Shown: in pieces, positions 25,038-39,236 of the stretch
Numbering within the stretch: position 1 is the first letter of the stretch
How the letters are laid out: each line of letters opens with the position of its first letter
Assembly: GCA_964057225.1 (NCBI GenBank)
Contig: OZ059897.1
Coordinates: 14,322,001-14,386,000, forward strand
DNA: 64,000 bases
Source of the DNA: Auanema rhodensis
Taxonomy: Eukaryota > Nematoda > Chromadorea > Rhabditida > Rhabditidae
Reading direction: 5' to 3'
The notes under the pieces: model-generated
Told to the model about the DNA's origin: nothing
The model's input: the letters and a program-made list of their open reading frames with translations, nothing else
The model's database searches: none
Position numbers and translations under genes: made by a program

Positions 25038-26032
25038 GAAGAATGTCTAGGATTAGTTAGAGGAGAATTATGTACTGAATGAACCATTTGATTGTATCAT
25101 TATATTGAATCTAAAAGTTAAGTTATTTCAAATACTTTTGAAAATAACTAGAAGTAGAGAGATAAAATGAGTTGTCTGAAGATTTGAACTATGAAAAGAA
25201 CAAGAAGGTACAGTTAAAAAAAAAACAAAACAAGAAAACTATAGAGTTGACGGAGGACAAACTGAATGGTCTAGTTCATCATGGAAATAGTTCAAACTAC
25301 AATGTCGGCGAATACAAAAAACTCAGAAAGGACACGGATGAGTGTCCTTGTAAATATCAGAGGACGAAGACCTGATATGGCCGGTTGAATGGCAACGAAT
25401 GATCATTTTATTTGAAGATTCCATCACACCTTTCATCTCAACAGTTCTGGCACTAAATTTTTGAAAAAAACCTGTTTACAGGGTGATAAGTTGCTCTTAT
25501 AGTTTGTTACAATATTGCTTATATCAACCATATTCAAAAGAGTGTCTGTATGAATGGAATGGTAGTCTCAATTAGGTCGATTGGCATCCGCAACTGAACG
25601 AAAATCTAGTTACGACCCTCAGGCAACAGTTGATGTGTATTTGGAAAAATCGGAAAAGAAGAAATGATAGAGAGATTCTGATTGATGCAGTCTGAAGAGG
25701 AAGATGTGATGAGAGAGTTCAGCAGAATTCTTAAAGCGCTAAGTCTGAAACTGGACATGTCTTCTGAAAGGCTGTAGACAGTCAGGATCAAATAGCATGA
25801 TGCAGTGCAAAGAGGGAAGAGAGTTATAAGGAAAAAGGATAATTTGCTTAGGATGACGACTAATTCAATGTTCTTAGTGGAGGAGGAATAAGACGGTAAG
25901 CAATAGAAGACCGTATTAAGAATTCGAAGATTGATTTTGACCTGTAGACGTAGAGAAAGATGAGAAACTACGCGGGTCACACGCATAATGAGAGAGAAAG
26001 AATAAATGAGAGAGAAATAATGATTATAAGAT

Positions 26033-26063
<31 letters not shown>

Positions 26064-26064
26064 A
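26033..26064 (+). repeat. GA microsatellite
   Basis: Short GA-rich run with one AAAG interruption, in the same purine-rich zone as the larger array about 1 kb to the left. Confidence 0.9.
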
Positions 26065-26785
26065 TGAGAAATACGTCAGCGTAATGGATAGATGCTGCTG
26101 GAGGCAATGGAAAGGAAGAGTTTCGGTGACAGAAAGAAATCAGGATAGTCCACGACTGTCAACTTTTACAGCAACAATCTGAAGATTCAATACGACAAGT
26201 ATTTTATAGAGAAAGTTATCTGAGATGGTATAATAAAATATTCACTGAATATAGCTAGTTGATTCTCAAATGTGGGTAATGCTTATAAATAGCAATAATA
26301 TAGCATGTAAGCGATGAATAAAGCCTCCCCCCCCAAACCTTTTGAAATAAAATGAAGAAAAAAGAGAGAATAAAAAGATGAAAAAGGAATGAATAGTGGT
26401 CAAAAAAAAAGAAACACGAAAAGAGCTTGTTTTGACGTTAACTTTCGAAGAAAGTTGAAGGTGGGAAGTGAAATCAGTGCATTGATCAAACATAAAGACA
26501 GAATTTGATGGTTATTGGAGGTTAAAAGAATAATTCAAATTTTCAAGAAACATCACACAATATAAGAACTTATTGACATAAAAGGAAAAAGAAGGAAAAA
26601 AGAAAGAATTTTACTATTGATGAAAAAAAAAGTTAAGAAATTTAAGTAACAACTGTTACTCACCAATTGGTTCATCATAAAAATATTATATATTTTTTGA
26701 GGGTTAATATATTTTTATGAATAAATTGGTAAGATACTGAGAGGATCAGAAAATAATTCGAGTTGGTTAAGGAGAGAAGAAGAAA

Positions 26786-26858
26786 GAAAGAGAAAGAGAG
26801 AGAGAGAGAGATAGAGAGAGAGATAGGAAGAGAGATAGAGATAGAGAGAGAGAGATAA
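26786..26858 (+). repeat. GA/GATA microsatellite
   Basis: GA repeats mixed with GATA and GGAA units. The minus-strand frame reads Ser-Leu-Ile repeats, a low-complexity shadow. Confidence 0.9.
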
Positions 26859-29719
26859 GAAGATATCAAGGTTACAGTTACTTAGTTCAAGTTTTAAGGA
26901 AGTTAATCATAACAACGTATTAATAGTAAGTTTTATTTTAATGACCAATAAGATAATGACATTTTACACTTTAAACCTTTTATTATTTATAAATTTTCCA
27001 GTTTTTTGTTAATTTTTAAAGTAAGAAGGTAATGTTTCATCAGTACCATCATGATCATGGTAATACTTACTTCATTCAATTCATATCTTCAGTTGTCATA
27101 GTCATAGATTTCAAACTTATTGCGGAAATATTAAAGATTTACTTAACGATTATATTATTTTGACGTATAAAAACAATTTTTATGTGTTTAAAAAAGATTA
27201 TATGAATATATATAGTAATAAAACAAAACTTATTATAAATTATACAGATAATATGCATATACTATATATAATTTTGAAGAAAGCAATATTATGATATTTC
27301 TAGTTATAGATTATTCTATGGAATAATAAGACAATATTTTAATAATTTAAATACAAATGTTGTTTCAATATTCATTTCATTTCATTTCTTTTTTTTTAAT
27401 AACTTCGTTTTTCTTATATCTATTTGATTATCATATTTTATCTTTTATGATGTTGATTTGATGAATATTCTGATTATTGAGTTAATCTTGATGTAATCAT
27501 TCTTCATATATGACTCACAATATAATAATGAAAAGGACATCAACATATAGTTTATTCAAATACATACATGACATACATACATACATGTATGTATACTATA
27601 AAATACATTTTATTCACATTTTTTAAATAAAAATTAAAAATTTTCAGACAACTTTCAAATTTATATTAAATGCTGAATGATGAAATGGAATAAAACTTTT
27701 AAGAACAATTTAAAAAAAAAATATATATATAGAAAAATATTAGAAATTCAATTAATATTATCATTATATTATAAGATAACTAGATAATTTATAAATTTAA
27801 TTATGTTTAATAAATTATTTCTCATCAAACTTTTGATAATCATTCTTTAACTGTACACTTTTCAAACAAGTTACACAAGTTTGTTTATACTAATTTTAAA
27901 TTTAAAATAATTTCAGAATTCGAATTAACAATTTGAACGTCATACTATATCTATTATGTTTGTATCAATACGTTAATTATAATAGTAAATTATATCCAGA
28001 ATAATCATCTTTGTCATTATTATAACTACTTTTTAATTATTAAATTCAATAAATTGTATGAAATAAAGGTTTTAAAGTTCAGAAAAGAGATATGTATTCT
28101 GAGCTTTTATAATATTGAATTAGTTTTCTTATTATTCTTCGTCTTAACAATTCCTTTCTTTGAAAAAAAGATATATATCTATGTATGTATGTAAGCTGAC
28201 GCGTTGACAGAAAATTTAAAATTTAACAATTAATTTTTTTCTTGCAATTATTTTTTTATAATTTTCTTAAGAAATATAGTGAATACATAGATGTAAATAG
28301 ATATATTTTTGTATTTTGAAATATTTTATTGTTTTCCATCAACTAAAAATATATTTAAATAAAGCTAAATTATACCAAATTTGATAAATAGTTCAATCTT
28401 TAAATGATAGGAATAAGTAAAAAAGTATTCAATGTATAAAGTCAGAAATAAAAACAATTTTTAATATTAGTATATATATAATATATATATTTGCAGCTGA
28501 AAGTTGCTGTGACAAAGATTATCGTTCTCTTTATCTTCCTCTTCTTCCCTTCTCTCTCTCTCTCTCTCTCTTCTTGTAATGTGTCTATCATTAGTTCTTT
28601 TTTCGTTTTTTTTTCGATTTATAAAGTTTTCTTCAATTCATTTAATATTAAATGAACATGCTATGTAAATAGCTAAAATAACCATCGATTCGTCTTCTTT
28701 TTTTTGTTTTAGTTCTTAACACTTCTTTTAAAAACTTAAGACTTATTTAAAACTATCATATTAAAATTCCCAATTTATTTGATAATTCAAAAAAAAAACA
28801 ACGAAATTCATTTTCTCAATTAATATATTATATTTATATTTTAGTTCACACACGCATATATTTGTTTGCAAATTTACAAAAAAAAATACAAATGTAGTAG
28901 TCTGTAGTATATGTCTCGTAAATTCTCATTTTCATCTATTCTTTAAAAGTATTTTAATATTTTTTATTTTTAATATCTTTCTTTATTATTATATTATATG
29001 TTAAGTTAATGAAATTAAAAGAACATATATTCAAGCACATTCGTGCACATTATCATAACATTTCATTGATTCTTAAAACTTTTGCAACATTTTATTCGTA
29101 CAATTGCTGATTTCCCTAGATAGTGATTACAGTTCATTCAGATAGATTGATACGTTCAAGTATTATATTATTAATTTTATATATTGTTTTTTCATACATA
29201 GTTAGATAGATAGTTAGAGATAGATAGATAGATGTAAATTTTCAATTAAAACTCAGTATGCATATGTCTAGATCTATATAAGTATTGGTTCCTTTAAAAA
29301 CAGAAACAAATCTTTATATTGTTTTTATCAATGAAGTCTAACTCAATTCAACTCTTTTCATCGCATCGTCTAACGATTCAAAAAAAAAACCAGCTACTAT
29401 TTCCATCTGCGATTTTAATACGTATGACGGCTTTTCATTAGGTTTTTTCTATTATTGTTTATAAATAATGCTAGTGAAACATATATATATATATATTACT
29501 GATATATATATATATATATATGATATAATATTTTCCTAACAATGTTCAAAGTCTATTATGAATATATCATTTTTATTCAAATTCTTAAATATTTTCGTTA
29601 GCATCTGTACATATGTATTTATCAAATTTCATCTTCCAATTTAGTTTTTGTATTATTACTATTGAATTTCTTATATTTTGTAGTAAAAATTAACTATTAT
29701 TTCTTATTATACCTTCAGA

Positions 29720-31646
29720 ATGTTATCGGATGTACAGCATTATATCGTTTTGATATCTCGAAATATCTCAATTGAAAATCATAACGAATCCTTTCTCTTA
29801 TCTTTATCTATATTTCAAGCATTTCTCATCATTGCAGAGTAAGTTCTTATAAACTTTAAACTTTTTTCTTAATTTCTAATTTTCAGTTCCTTTGCTATAG
29901 TATTTATAATTTATTGTTTAATAACTTTACAAGTATATCATTATAATTTACAAACAATTTTTATGTCATTGGCTTTTGAATATGTAGTAGAATTAGTTAT
30001 ATTAACCACACAAAATGCACATATTTGGATTCACGCATTATCCCCATATGGTTAGTATATTTGAAAATATAATATGTCATCATTCCTTCTTTTTCTAGCA
30101 TTCACTACAACTTCATTTCTACAAGGAATTTGTTATTCTTACGGTATGCTAAATCTAGTTTAAAAAAAAAAAAAAAGAAGATCAAACTTACATTTAATGA
30201 TTTACTTCTTGATTTTACAGTTTCATTCGTTCTTCCTGCTGTAATGCTTGAACGAGGATGTGCTACATATTTTCTACGTGATTATGAAAGGAAAAAAAGA
30301 CCGTGGATATCGTTTATAATTGTTATTTGTTCTGTAATTATATCAATTATCTTTTCTTTTTGGTTACATTACGGTAATATTTTATTGTTTCTCCCATTCA
30401 TATTTTATTTTTCAAATCAATTCAACTTAATTTTTTTCCAGCTGAAACAACATATGTTCCTATTGCTATTCTATTGGTGGTAAACGTCCTATCTTCACTT
30501 TCTAACTTTTATTTAAAATATTATAATAACAAAAAACTTCGTGAAAGCACTAATCTTTCGCATAGTAAGCGCGAATATAGCTTAGCAGAACGATTTCAAA
30601 TAGCGGAAAACATCAAGACATGTGAGGTGAGGACATGATAGGAATAGGACATCAGATTAACAAATACTTGTCCAATTTTCTAATTGCTCTTCATTATTTC
30701 TATGAATGAATTGAAAAAAACAAAGTTATTTTTAAACTTTAGATGGTCGAAATCATGGTATACTTAGTCACTGCTTTTAATTTCTTAATTGCCGCTTTAC
30801 TTATATTAGATAACATTGATTTATCTCCAAATATTCATAATATTACAAGAACAGTATTCAATGTTTGTGTACTTATGTAAGTTTATTTTCTATTTTCTAT
30901 TTTTACTTTTTATTGTTTTTCAAGATATGGCTCTATAATTATTATGGTGATATTCTTATATACAGAACCATGGAGGCTGGAAGCTTCAAAGGTTCGAGAT
31001 AAGGTTAATAATAATAATAAATACCATAAAAATATACAAATTTATTTATTTGAATATTTTTTGAATATAATAATAGATATTATAATTAAAACTGTGAATT
31101 ACCAAACAATGTTAAGTTATATTCTGTTAAACCTTCTCCCCCAACAGCTTATAGCTGAGGTATGATCAGCAGTAGTATATTCACTTGAGATTTGAAATAA
31201 GACTTCGTATTACGTCATAAAATTGATATAATATGAGATCAATAAAGAAGGATATTTTAACAAAAGATAATTTCAAATATTATAATTGTATATTTAATAT
31301 AATTTTTTGATGGCTACAAGTGAATAGTTAGAATTAAAAAATATTATTATAACTATGAGGTTTGAAACATTAAATATGTATAAAACTAAATATTATATAT
31401 AATTTTGATAACCAACCAAAACAAATTAATAAGCATTTTTGATTGTAATCATAATTTTAAAAATTATTTTTATTTCAGTTATTACCTATATTTCTTCAAA
31501 GGCAAAAACAGCATTCTATTCAACCAGATTTTGAAAAGGACACCAATCAGTACTTTTCTCAGTTAACTTCATCATGGGAAATTCAATGCAAGGTGAGAAG
31601 CCCCGAAAATATCTTAAAATTCAAAATGAAAATAGCTAAAAACTGA
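29720..31646 (+). CDS. Serpentine chemoreceptor of the nematode Sre family
   Basis: Sre proteins are nematode-specific seven-transmembrane receptors, usually in chemosensory neurons. Start ATG at 29720 directly follows TTCAG, a likely trans-splice acceptor. Exons: 29720-29838, from 29887, and several more to a stop at 31644-31646; the last exon begins after TTTCAG near 31479. TM segments include IVFIIYCLITLQVYHY and FEYVVELVILTT. The family motif LERGCATYFLRDYERKKRPW follows TM3, and YSLAERFQIAENIKTCEM precedes TM6, both hallmark Sre motifs. After TM7 (IYGSIIIMVILLYTEPWRLE) comes a cytoplasmic tail with LLPIFLQRQKQHS. The final exon may instead be spliced at 31592 (CAAG/GTGAG) to an unseen exon. 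No second sre copy is in the window, although the family often clusters. Confidence 0.85.
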
Positions 31647-33599
31647 AGAAAAAAATACATAGATAGATATAGGTATATACATATATACATAAATATGTAC
31701 ATATATAGCACATAATTAAAATAAGCTTTATATTTTTTAGGCTTGAAATATCTGTATACCCATGTTTATATATCAGAAAATATAGTGAAGAAAATTTGAT
31801 TAAAAATGTAATTTAAGTCATAATTGTGTTTCCTTACTTGCCGATTTTGCTTTAATCATGAGTTATTATATTAAATAATAATAAATAGATGTATACATAT
31901 AGTATATATTACTATATAAAATAAATATATTATGTTCAATTATGTATTGGATTATAATAATAAATATTATTAATATGATATTATTATTTCAAGTTTATAA
32001 TTTATATTAAAAATTGTTTAATTGTTCATTCAATGTATTATAGGTTAGATAAAAGATTAAATTATTAAAGAAGAAAAAGATGATGATGATGATAAAGAAA
32101 GGATGAATAAATAATTGAATTGAAAACTAATATTCCAATACAACAAAAAGGATAATCGCTTGATCTTATCTTCTCATTCAATTTGTTCGTCAAGTCTCTT
32201 TAAGTCTCACTTCTTTCAGCTTTTCATAATTCTTTGATATTTACTGTTATAATATTTTTTTTAAGATCCTAATAATATGTTATCTATATATTTATGAAAT
32301 ATAAATAATTGATTTGATAAAGTTTTATAAAAAGTTTGATGATTCTATTTATATAAATAATAATATAATAATTTATTAAGTTTTATAACTAAATAATAAT
32401 AATAATATAAATAGTATAAATAATTAAAATAAAAAACATGAGATGATAGCATGACATGAATTATACGAATGGTGAGAGAAAATAACAAATTGATGATTTT
32501 TTCCCAAATTTAGTTAGTATTTATCTACGAAAAAATGAATACTAGACTTTCAAATACTCTCGATCAGATCTCTATCTGAGATTGAATTATCCCTTCGTTT
32601 TTGGGATTTTTATTTGCTTATATCATCAACTATTTCATGACTTGAACTCACACCCCACTCCCTCCCTTCTTTTTTTCTTTTTTCCGATCATGAGTTTTTC
32701 ATCAGAAAAATAGCTTTTTTTCCTTTTTTTTTGTTCATTTCGAATTTTTCCGTGGCTTTCGCTATGCTGAACAAAAAAATTGAGACAAGAACACCTGCAA
32801 AATAACGATTTGAAAACCTAACTGAATAATAATATTAATAAATCTGCCCCAGTTCCAACGAAAGTGTTTTGTTGTTGCAATAATTATTTCTTTTCCAAGT
32901 TTTAGATTACTTACTGCTCATTAATTACTCTTCATCATGTCGTGAAAATTGAAAATATTCTGAAATCTGTGATTTATATTTTTCAATTCGTAAATGACAA
33001 CATTTAGTTAAAATAAAAATAATAAATCATGTTATTTTGGACTTTGATTAGTTTTTTTTTACAAAAAAATATGCGAACGTCTTCGACAGTATTTTGGTTA
33101 AAACTAAATGTTTATCAGCAACTAATTATCTTATAAACTTATTTTTATGTTTAAAAAAATTTAAATGTTTTCTATTTCACTTTATTATGGTTGAAAATAA
33201 AATTTTAAATGATTAAGACTATAATGCCCACGAGAATTTATTAGCATTGTTAAAAATTGTATCAAATGATTTAAAGACTAATGATTACTTTTATATAAAT
33301 TTAAAGGATTAATAATTAGTTTATTAAATTATTTAATATTTCATGATCATTTACAATGAGCCTATTACTCTTTTAACTCAAGATTCTCAGTTTGTTTACT
33401 TAAAAAGGAAATACCGGAAGCGAGAAGGCCATTTGTTGTTAATCTTTATGCGCAATTCTCATTATGAACTAATGAGACGAACAACAAGAAATTTGAATGC
33501 ACATCCGACTCATTTTATATTTTTTCTGAAAAAAAAACACACAGAATAAGAGGAAGAAGTGAAAAAGTAACAAGCACAGAATAAAAGAAAGACATAACT

Positions 33600-36500
33600 T
33601 ACAAAGCAATAACATGTAGTGAAGTTGTCAAGTCTTTTTTACATTTTTCTCACAATCTTTCATTATTTGCAAGCTATCTTTTTTACCCTCTCCTTCTCTC
33701 TATCATCCTTCTTCTAAGGATTCTTTTTCCTTTTGCCTTTATTTCCCTGTTTTCTCACCCTTTTTGCCTTTTTATCGTATATATAGGAGATCCCAGCTTC
33801 CTTTCAATTCACATCTCGTCTTTCATTTCTTTTTTTCGGACTTCCAAACTAAATCCCTCACCCCATATCTACCGCTACTCCTATGTCTCATTTTTCTTTT
33901 GCCTAGATCTAATATTGCTCAAGTTTTGTAATCATTCTACTATTAATTTTACGTACTTGCATGTGTGTCTAAATAAAGCTATTCAAGATTATTTTAATTA
34001 GCTTAACTATATACATATAGTATGTGTTTTTATTCGCATATTTAGTAGTTTATCTCATGCGAGCAATCTGTGAGCATTTCGATGTGCTGAATGTGGCAGC
34101 TACTAAAATAACCGACTGAGAACTCTGAGATGTAAGCATAGAGAGAAAAGAAAAAGAGCAACGCTAGAGAGAGAGAGCAAGACAAATTGGTTGAAAGAGG
34201 CAAGTAGACTAGAGTAGAGATGCTAGAAAACAGAGAAGAAGTAGAAGCCTTCAAAAGATTTTGCAAAGCAGAGAGCTTCAGTTGTTCTATCTGGTCGGCC
34301 GCTATGGCAATAGAAGCCTCCTTCTTTTAGCTCCCCCTTCTGTGTCTCTTCCCTAGCATTCTGTTCGTCCAGCTTTCCAACTCTCTTCCCCCACGTTATC
34401 TCATCGATTTTCTCATCTCTCGACCCATTTGAAGCTTTCCAGGCTACTCACATCTCAGCTTGAATATATAGACAGATAGATATACACATGCATGAAAGTA
34501 GAGTCTCTTAGTACTCTAACTCCCTCTTTCAAGTCTCTGTGTTTTCTCACTTTCTCATCCTCTCTCGTTCTTTCTCTCTGTTTTAATCTTATCTGCCACT
34601 CTAGTCTCTCTCATTTAACCCTTCCCATTTATATTTCTCTTACTCTATTTCGTTATCTCAGCTGCAATGTTTGAATCTCCTCCTCGATCAAACTCTCTAC
34701 TCTTCTTTCTTCCCATTTTCTTCTGTCTACCCTCCCTTCCTTTCAATTCACGTCGTCAGCGTGGTTGTAGATGTAGTTGTCGTTGAGGATTCGGCCGATT
34801 GCAAATCCATCTGAAAAGCTTTCAGTCACGTTGTCCAGCATCTATTCTCTTACTCGTTTCCGTTCATTTAGACTAATATTCGACTAGCCTTTTTTCGTGA
34901 TATTCCAGGTAGTTGCTGCTTATTAATCGCAAATAGCCTGCCAAGCTGCCCTGAGTATTTCTAGGTTGTCAAGGCTTTCAAATTATTCTTCGTGATTTCT
35001 AAGAGCCTTTTAGTTCCAACTCCTGCCATTTTCTTTGAATTTTTACGACAGAGCCGTTTTTCTATTCACAGCTCGGAAGCACTTTTTTCACAGCTTCTGT
35101 GACTTAAGTATGGGTTTTCGGGTTTTGGTCTTAAAAGTTCAAATTCGAATACAGTTCAGAATCCTTTATTATTCTTTAATATACTTGTCTTTCTTCAATA
35201 ATTTATACGTATAATAATTTTTTTTCAATTTTTATACGTGTAGTATGCTTATTCTTTAAGTAATGAATATTCAATAATTGAAAAAGATGAGAGACAATGG
35301 GAAATATGAGGCAATGGCTGAGTGACTGAGCACAACGTCGCAACAATGCATATACAGCCCATCGCACAACCTTGTTCTAAATTCTTTCTATCATTCGTTT
35401 TCAGCCTTTCTCTTCTATTTTACCATGTTCATAGCTTTTTTTGCCTTTTTAAGCATCCGTCCACATACACATGCACACATGCACACACATACACTGTTTT
35501 CACCCGTTTCTCTATTCGGAAAGCCCACAGAATCTGACACCTCTCCCATGGGGAGGCCATAAGGCAGCTCGACGGTTGTTAGCGCCATATTTCGTTTTCT
35601 GCTTCTGTTCCGACTTATGTGTGCCAAAAATTTTTAGAAAGTTTAGCTTTATCTTCTCGTATTTGTATAACCACTCTATCTGTTCTGCATTTTATTCTCA
35701 AATTTCCTTCAAAAACTATGCAACATTTCTACAATTAAACACAATTTTTCATATAAGATTGAATTCGTTTTTCTATTCTTATAAGCTTACTCTCATTGAG
35801 CTCTGTCATAATCAACAGCTAGAATAGGATTAAGAGGTTTCGTTCTTCCTATATGACGTCATCCTATCATTAGAACCTGTCCTTCTCTAGTGCTCGATCT
35901 CAATTATCTATTCAGGATGATATATCTGCTTCATCTTCGCATCTAAACTGGCACCTTCACTAATAGTATGGAATATTCTCAATTCAAAATTCACACATGA
36001 ATATAAGCTCACACGTGATAGTTCATTTTAACTTTGTTGAGCATGAAGCAGGGTTGTTACCTAATCTTATTCGCTTATTTTCTCTTCAGCTCTCAACTTT
36101 GCTCTTCATCTTTCCTTTTCGGTTTATTCATTTCCTTTTCCATTTTCAGTCAGTTCATTTTACTAAGGCCCACTATCTTTCTTTTTTTTTGAAAAACAAT
36201 TTCAAATTTTTTCAAAAAAATTACAATAATTCTAACATTAATTAGACTCACAGTGCTTTTTGACTTGAAAATGAAGATATTATGAATATGCAACATTCGT
36301 TTTCCTGCAATAAACATTAAAAAATTCAGGTTTCACATTCTTATTTTTCTATGTTATTTTACAGTATTAACTATAATATTACAACCTCTATCTAAATGGC
36401 ATCAAATTAATTCATAAAATTCTTGTTCATTCGTTTCAATGATCAAAATCTTCTAGTAAACTATTACTATCTCGAGAACTTTTCTGTTTTTTTCCTTGTT

Positions 36501-38500
36501 TGTGATCCTTTTTTATATTTTATATATTGTACTTAATACTTATAATCTATTATATTAGCATTTCTTTATAAACTTCTGAAATCATCATTTACATACTCAT
36601 TCTTAAACTTTTTTTTTCCAAATTTTTACATAATAGTTTTTTTCTTCTTACTTCATAATTCTTCTTTTGTCCATAATTCATATTTGAAACAAAAATGACT
36701 TCTTGTCATTTTTGTTAAGTTAGCTTTTTGTACCTTAAAGGCTAATTTCATTTGATTATTATCTAAGTTTCCAGAAAAAGAGACCAAAACGAATTTAGAG
36801 AAAACTTAAAAAATGGAGAATCGTTTCAAACATGAACAATAGTAATTACTTATTAAGATGGCGTACATCTAATCTCATTAGGTTGCTTCCAGCAAATAGT
36901 TCTTAATTTTCAGTAGTGAATAAGCTTGTGAGAGCATTATCTAATAATGACATCACGTGGTTTTTATTTTTATTGCAATTCTCTTTTTTTTTCTTTTTTT
37001 TTTTGAATTTTTTTTTCTGTTTTTCTTTATAATTTTAATAAAAATATTGTAGTATATGTATAGCTTATTATTCTTCTGCTATTTATGAGCATAGTGTTGC
37101 TACAATACCGAACAAGATTTATTCGAAGACATATTTTTCAAAATGTATATATCGCTCTTCTCTCATGATTCGTTACCTCATGAATCAATGTCATCTTCCG
37201 TAATGTCAGGTTTTCTCTTCATATTCAGACTTTTCCATCATTGATTTCAACTATGTGTATAGAGTTTTGAAAACGAGCAGTTATTCCGGTTGGAGAGAAC
37301 GAGATCAAAACAAAAAGTATTTGGAAAGACCATGCTTCACTGCTCCGGAACGCTTCCAATAGCATAGATAGGCATACTTCTTACGATTAGCTCAAGCCGA
37401 CGTGGCTCAACTGTGAAAGACAGCCTAAGATGATAAAGCAGATGAAGAAGGGTACACTGAACGCTATTCATGTGCTGTAGTCATGGCGTTTGTCCAGTTT
37501 GACCGATTTACATGCTGTGCCTATTGATTTTGGACTCAAACCTCATTTTTCGATTTAGTCTGCTAGCTCACTGCTTTCGCAACTGTCTTTACATGCCTAG
37601 TCTTCTACTTCTTCTTCTTCTCTTCTATTGGTTATCCTGACGGCCTCACAATGAGCCAGACGACGAGACTAGTAAGGAACAGAGATGCTGCCTCAGTATG
37701 TACTCTAGACTACTCCTATCTCCTCTATCTCCAAACCCATTCTCTTCCCTCCTGCATCCATCGTTTTCCTTTTCTGCTGCTTCTTCTTCATCTTCCATCA
37801 GCTTTGAAGCTGATGCCTGTCCCGTCGTCGGCTTCGTATTCGCCCTTCCATATATGTGTTTGGAGGCTCGTCTTCTTCTTCAACTGCCTCTTCCTTCTCC
37901 TTCTCCTTCTCCTGGCACTTTCTCTCCTCCCTCTGGCGCTCACCAGCCCTCCAACCCCCTTCCTAGTCTCGCTCCATTTTTCCGATAATCCACGATTTTA
38001 TGTTGTTTCCTCTCTATGCTTCTTGGGCTTCCCTACATTCTTTTTCTAACTCAACTCCACGCTCTCCTGATGGCTGGAAATATTTTTCTAGATTCTACTA
38101 GCAATTTCAACGTCACCTTCTCAATATTTTTCCACTTCCTATGACAGTTTTTTATTTTATTTTTACTATTTATCTATGTTGGAGAGACTTAACTCCCGCT
38201 ACATCCCACAAAATGGCAATCAATCGTAATCTTCTTTTTTCCTGAAGAATCCACTGAATGTTGTTTGACAAAGACGACCAATACTGGACACAAGCTTAAA
38301 TCTTTTATCGTGTCACATCTTCTCCAATATTACTCTTTTTTTTGTATTGTTATGTATTTTCTATTTCACTTTGTACTCCTTATACATATTTTTTAAAATT
38401 GTCCTGCAAAATAAAGATTGATTTACTCTCCCTCTCCCTGTTTCCCTCTCTCTCCAACCGAAATTGGTCAATTTTTTTCTTCGTTGAACACTCATACAAT
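33600..38500 (+). other. Pyrimidine-rich strand-asymmetric domain upstream of snt-1
   Basis: Over almost 5 kb the plus strand is dominated by T and C (repeated CTCTC, TTCTTC and TTTTC tracts), with short counter-biased patches such as 34080-34270. The bias agrees with the direction of snt-1 transcription. It may be a long outron, a 5' intron or a promoter; the sequence does not decide. Confidence 0.6.
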
Positions 38501-39158
38501 TTTTATTTAGTTTATTCTTCCGAAAAAAAAGTGTTTTGCGGAAAAAATATTTAAAAAAACCGTCAGCATCTTTATATCATTTTAGGGACTACAAAAAGCT
38601 CATCCATCATATTCTTTGTGCTGCCCTTTAAAGCCTTTTCCCTTTCTCGATTTTTTCGTTAAAGTCTTTGATGTTCAAAAAGCTATTTGTTTATGTTTCT
38701 CTACTGCATTTTAAAGAAGTTTAATCACACTTCAATACTTGGACCCTAAATGTTCACAGTATGTGAATATTATGTAATAAATGATCAAACTTCCTCTATT
38801 TCGCACTTCCTTTTTCTCATTTCCTATTCATTGCTTTACCTATTTTACCTGAAAGTTTTTGCTTTTAATCAATAGATTGCTATCGCTTTTTCTTCTATTT
38901 TAAAACAATATTGCTTCTATTCATAATTCTTCACTAAAAAAAAAAGAAAAAAAGCGGACGACGAATACGAATATTTATAATGGTGAGAAAAAAAACGAAA
39001 AAGAAGAAAGAGTCAACGAACAGTTTTGTTTTATGTTTCAACACTATTTTTTCTCATAAGCCTCTTGTTGATTGAAATGGAACACAGTTGCAACTGATCC
39101 AAAATTGCTGCAAATCTTCCGTTTCTGTTTCATCTAGAGATGTATTTTTGAAACCTAC

Positions 39159-39236
39159 CCATTCTATTGTGGTCATAACGTAGTTCTCTTCGTCTCTGAA
39201 TTTGTTCTGGGTATCGTATGTCAAATTAAGTGTCAA
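39159..39236 (-). pseudogene. Orphan exon-like segment resembling a nicotinic receptor ligand-binding domain
   Basis: On the minus strand a good acceptor (TGGTTTCAG) is followed by 78 nt, exactly 26 codons, then a GTAGGT donor. The peptide includes LTLNLTYDTQNKF and then DEENYVMTTIEW, which has the same spacing as DEKNQILTTNCW of nicotinic receptor subunits. No neighbouring exon (signal peptide, Cys-loop or TM) was found on either side within several kb. It may be an exon of a gene with very long introns, a relic of a lost gene, or chance. It lies 460 nt upstream of the snt-1 start codon, antisense. Confidence 0.3.

Larger units (their letters stand above)
22682..29719. other. 7 kb gene-poor region upstream of the MFSD8-like and sre genes
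   Basis: No convincing exon on either strand. From about 24400 to 26900 the plus strand is strongly purine-rich with GA microsatellites; open frames there on the minus strand are low-complexity Ser/Leu/Phe shadows. From 26900 to 29700 the DNA is extremely AT-rich. Other contents: an inverted repeat at 23788-23820, a C8 tract near 26330, an ACAT repeat at 27561-27597, a TC run at 28551-28572, GATA repeats near 29205-29233 and AT runs at 29481-29522. It should hold the divergent promoters of both flanking genes. Confidence 0.6.

Noticed and set aside
24905-26869. Ser/Leu-rich minus-strand frames
   Set aside because: Translations of GA microsatellites and purine-rich tracts.
37651-38049. 132-residue plus-strand open frame
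   Set aside because: Leu/Ser/Pro low complexity from a TC-rich tract, no recognisable domain and no splice context.
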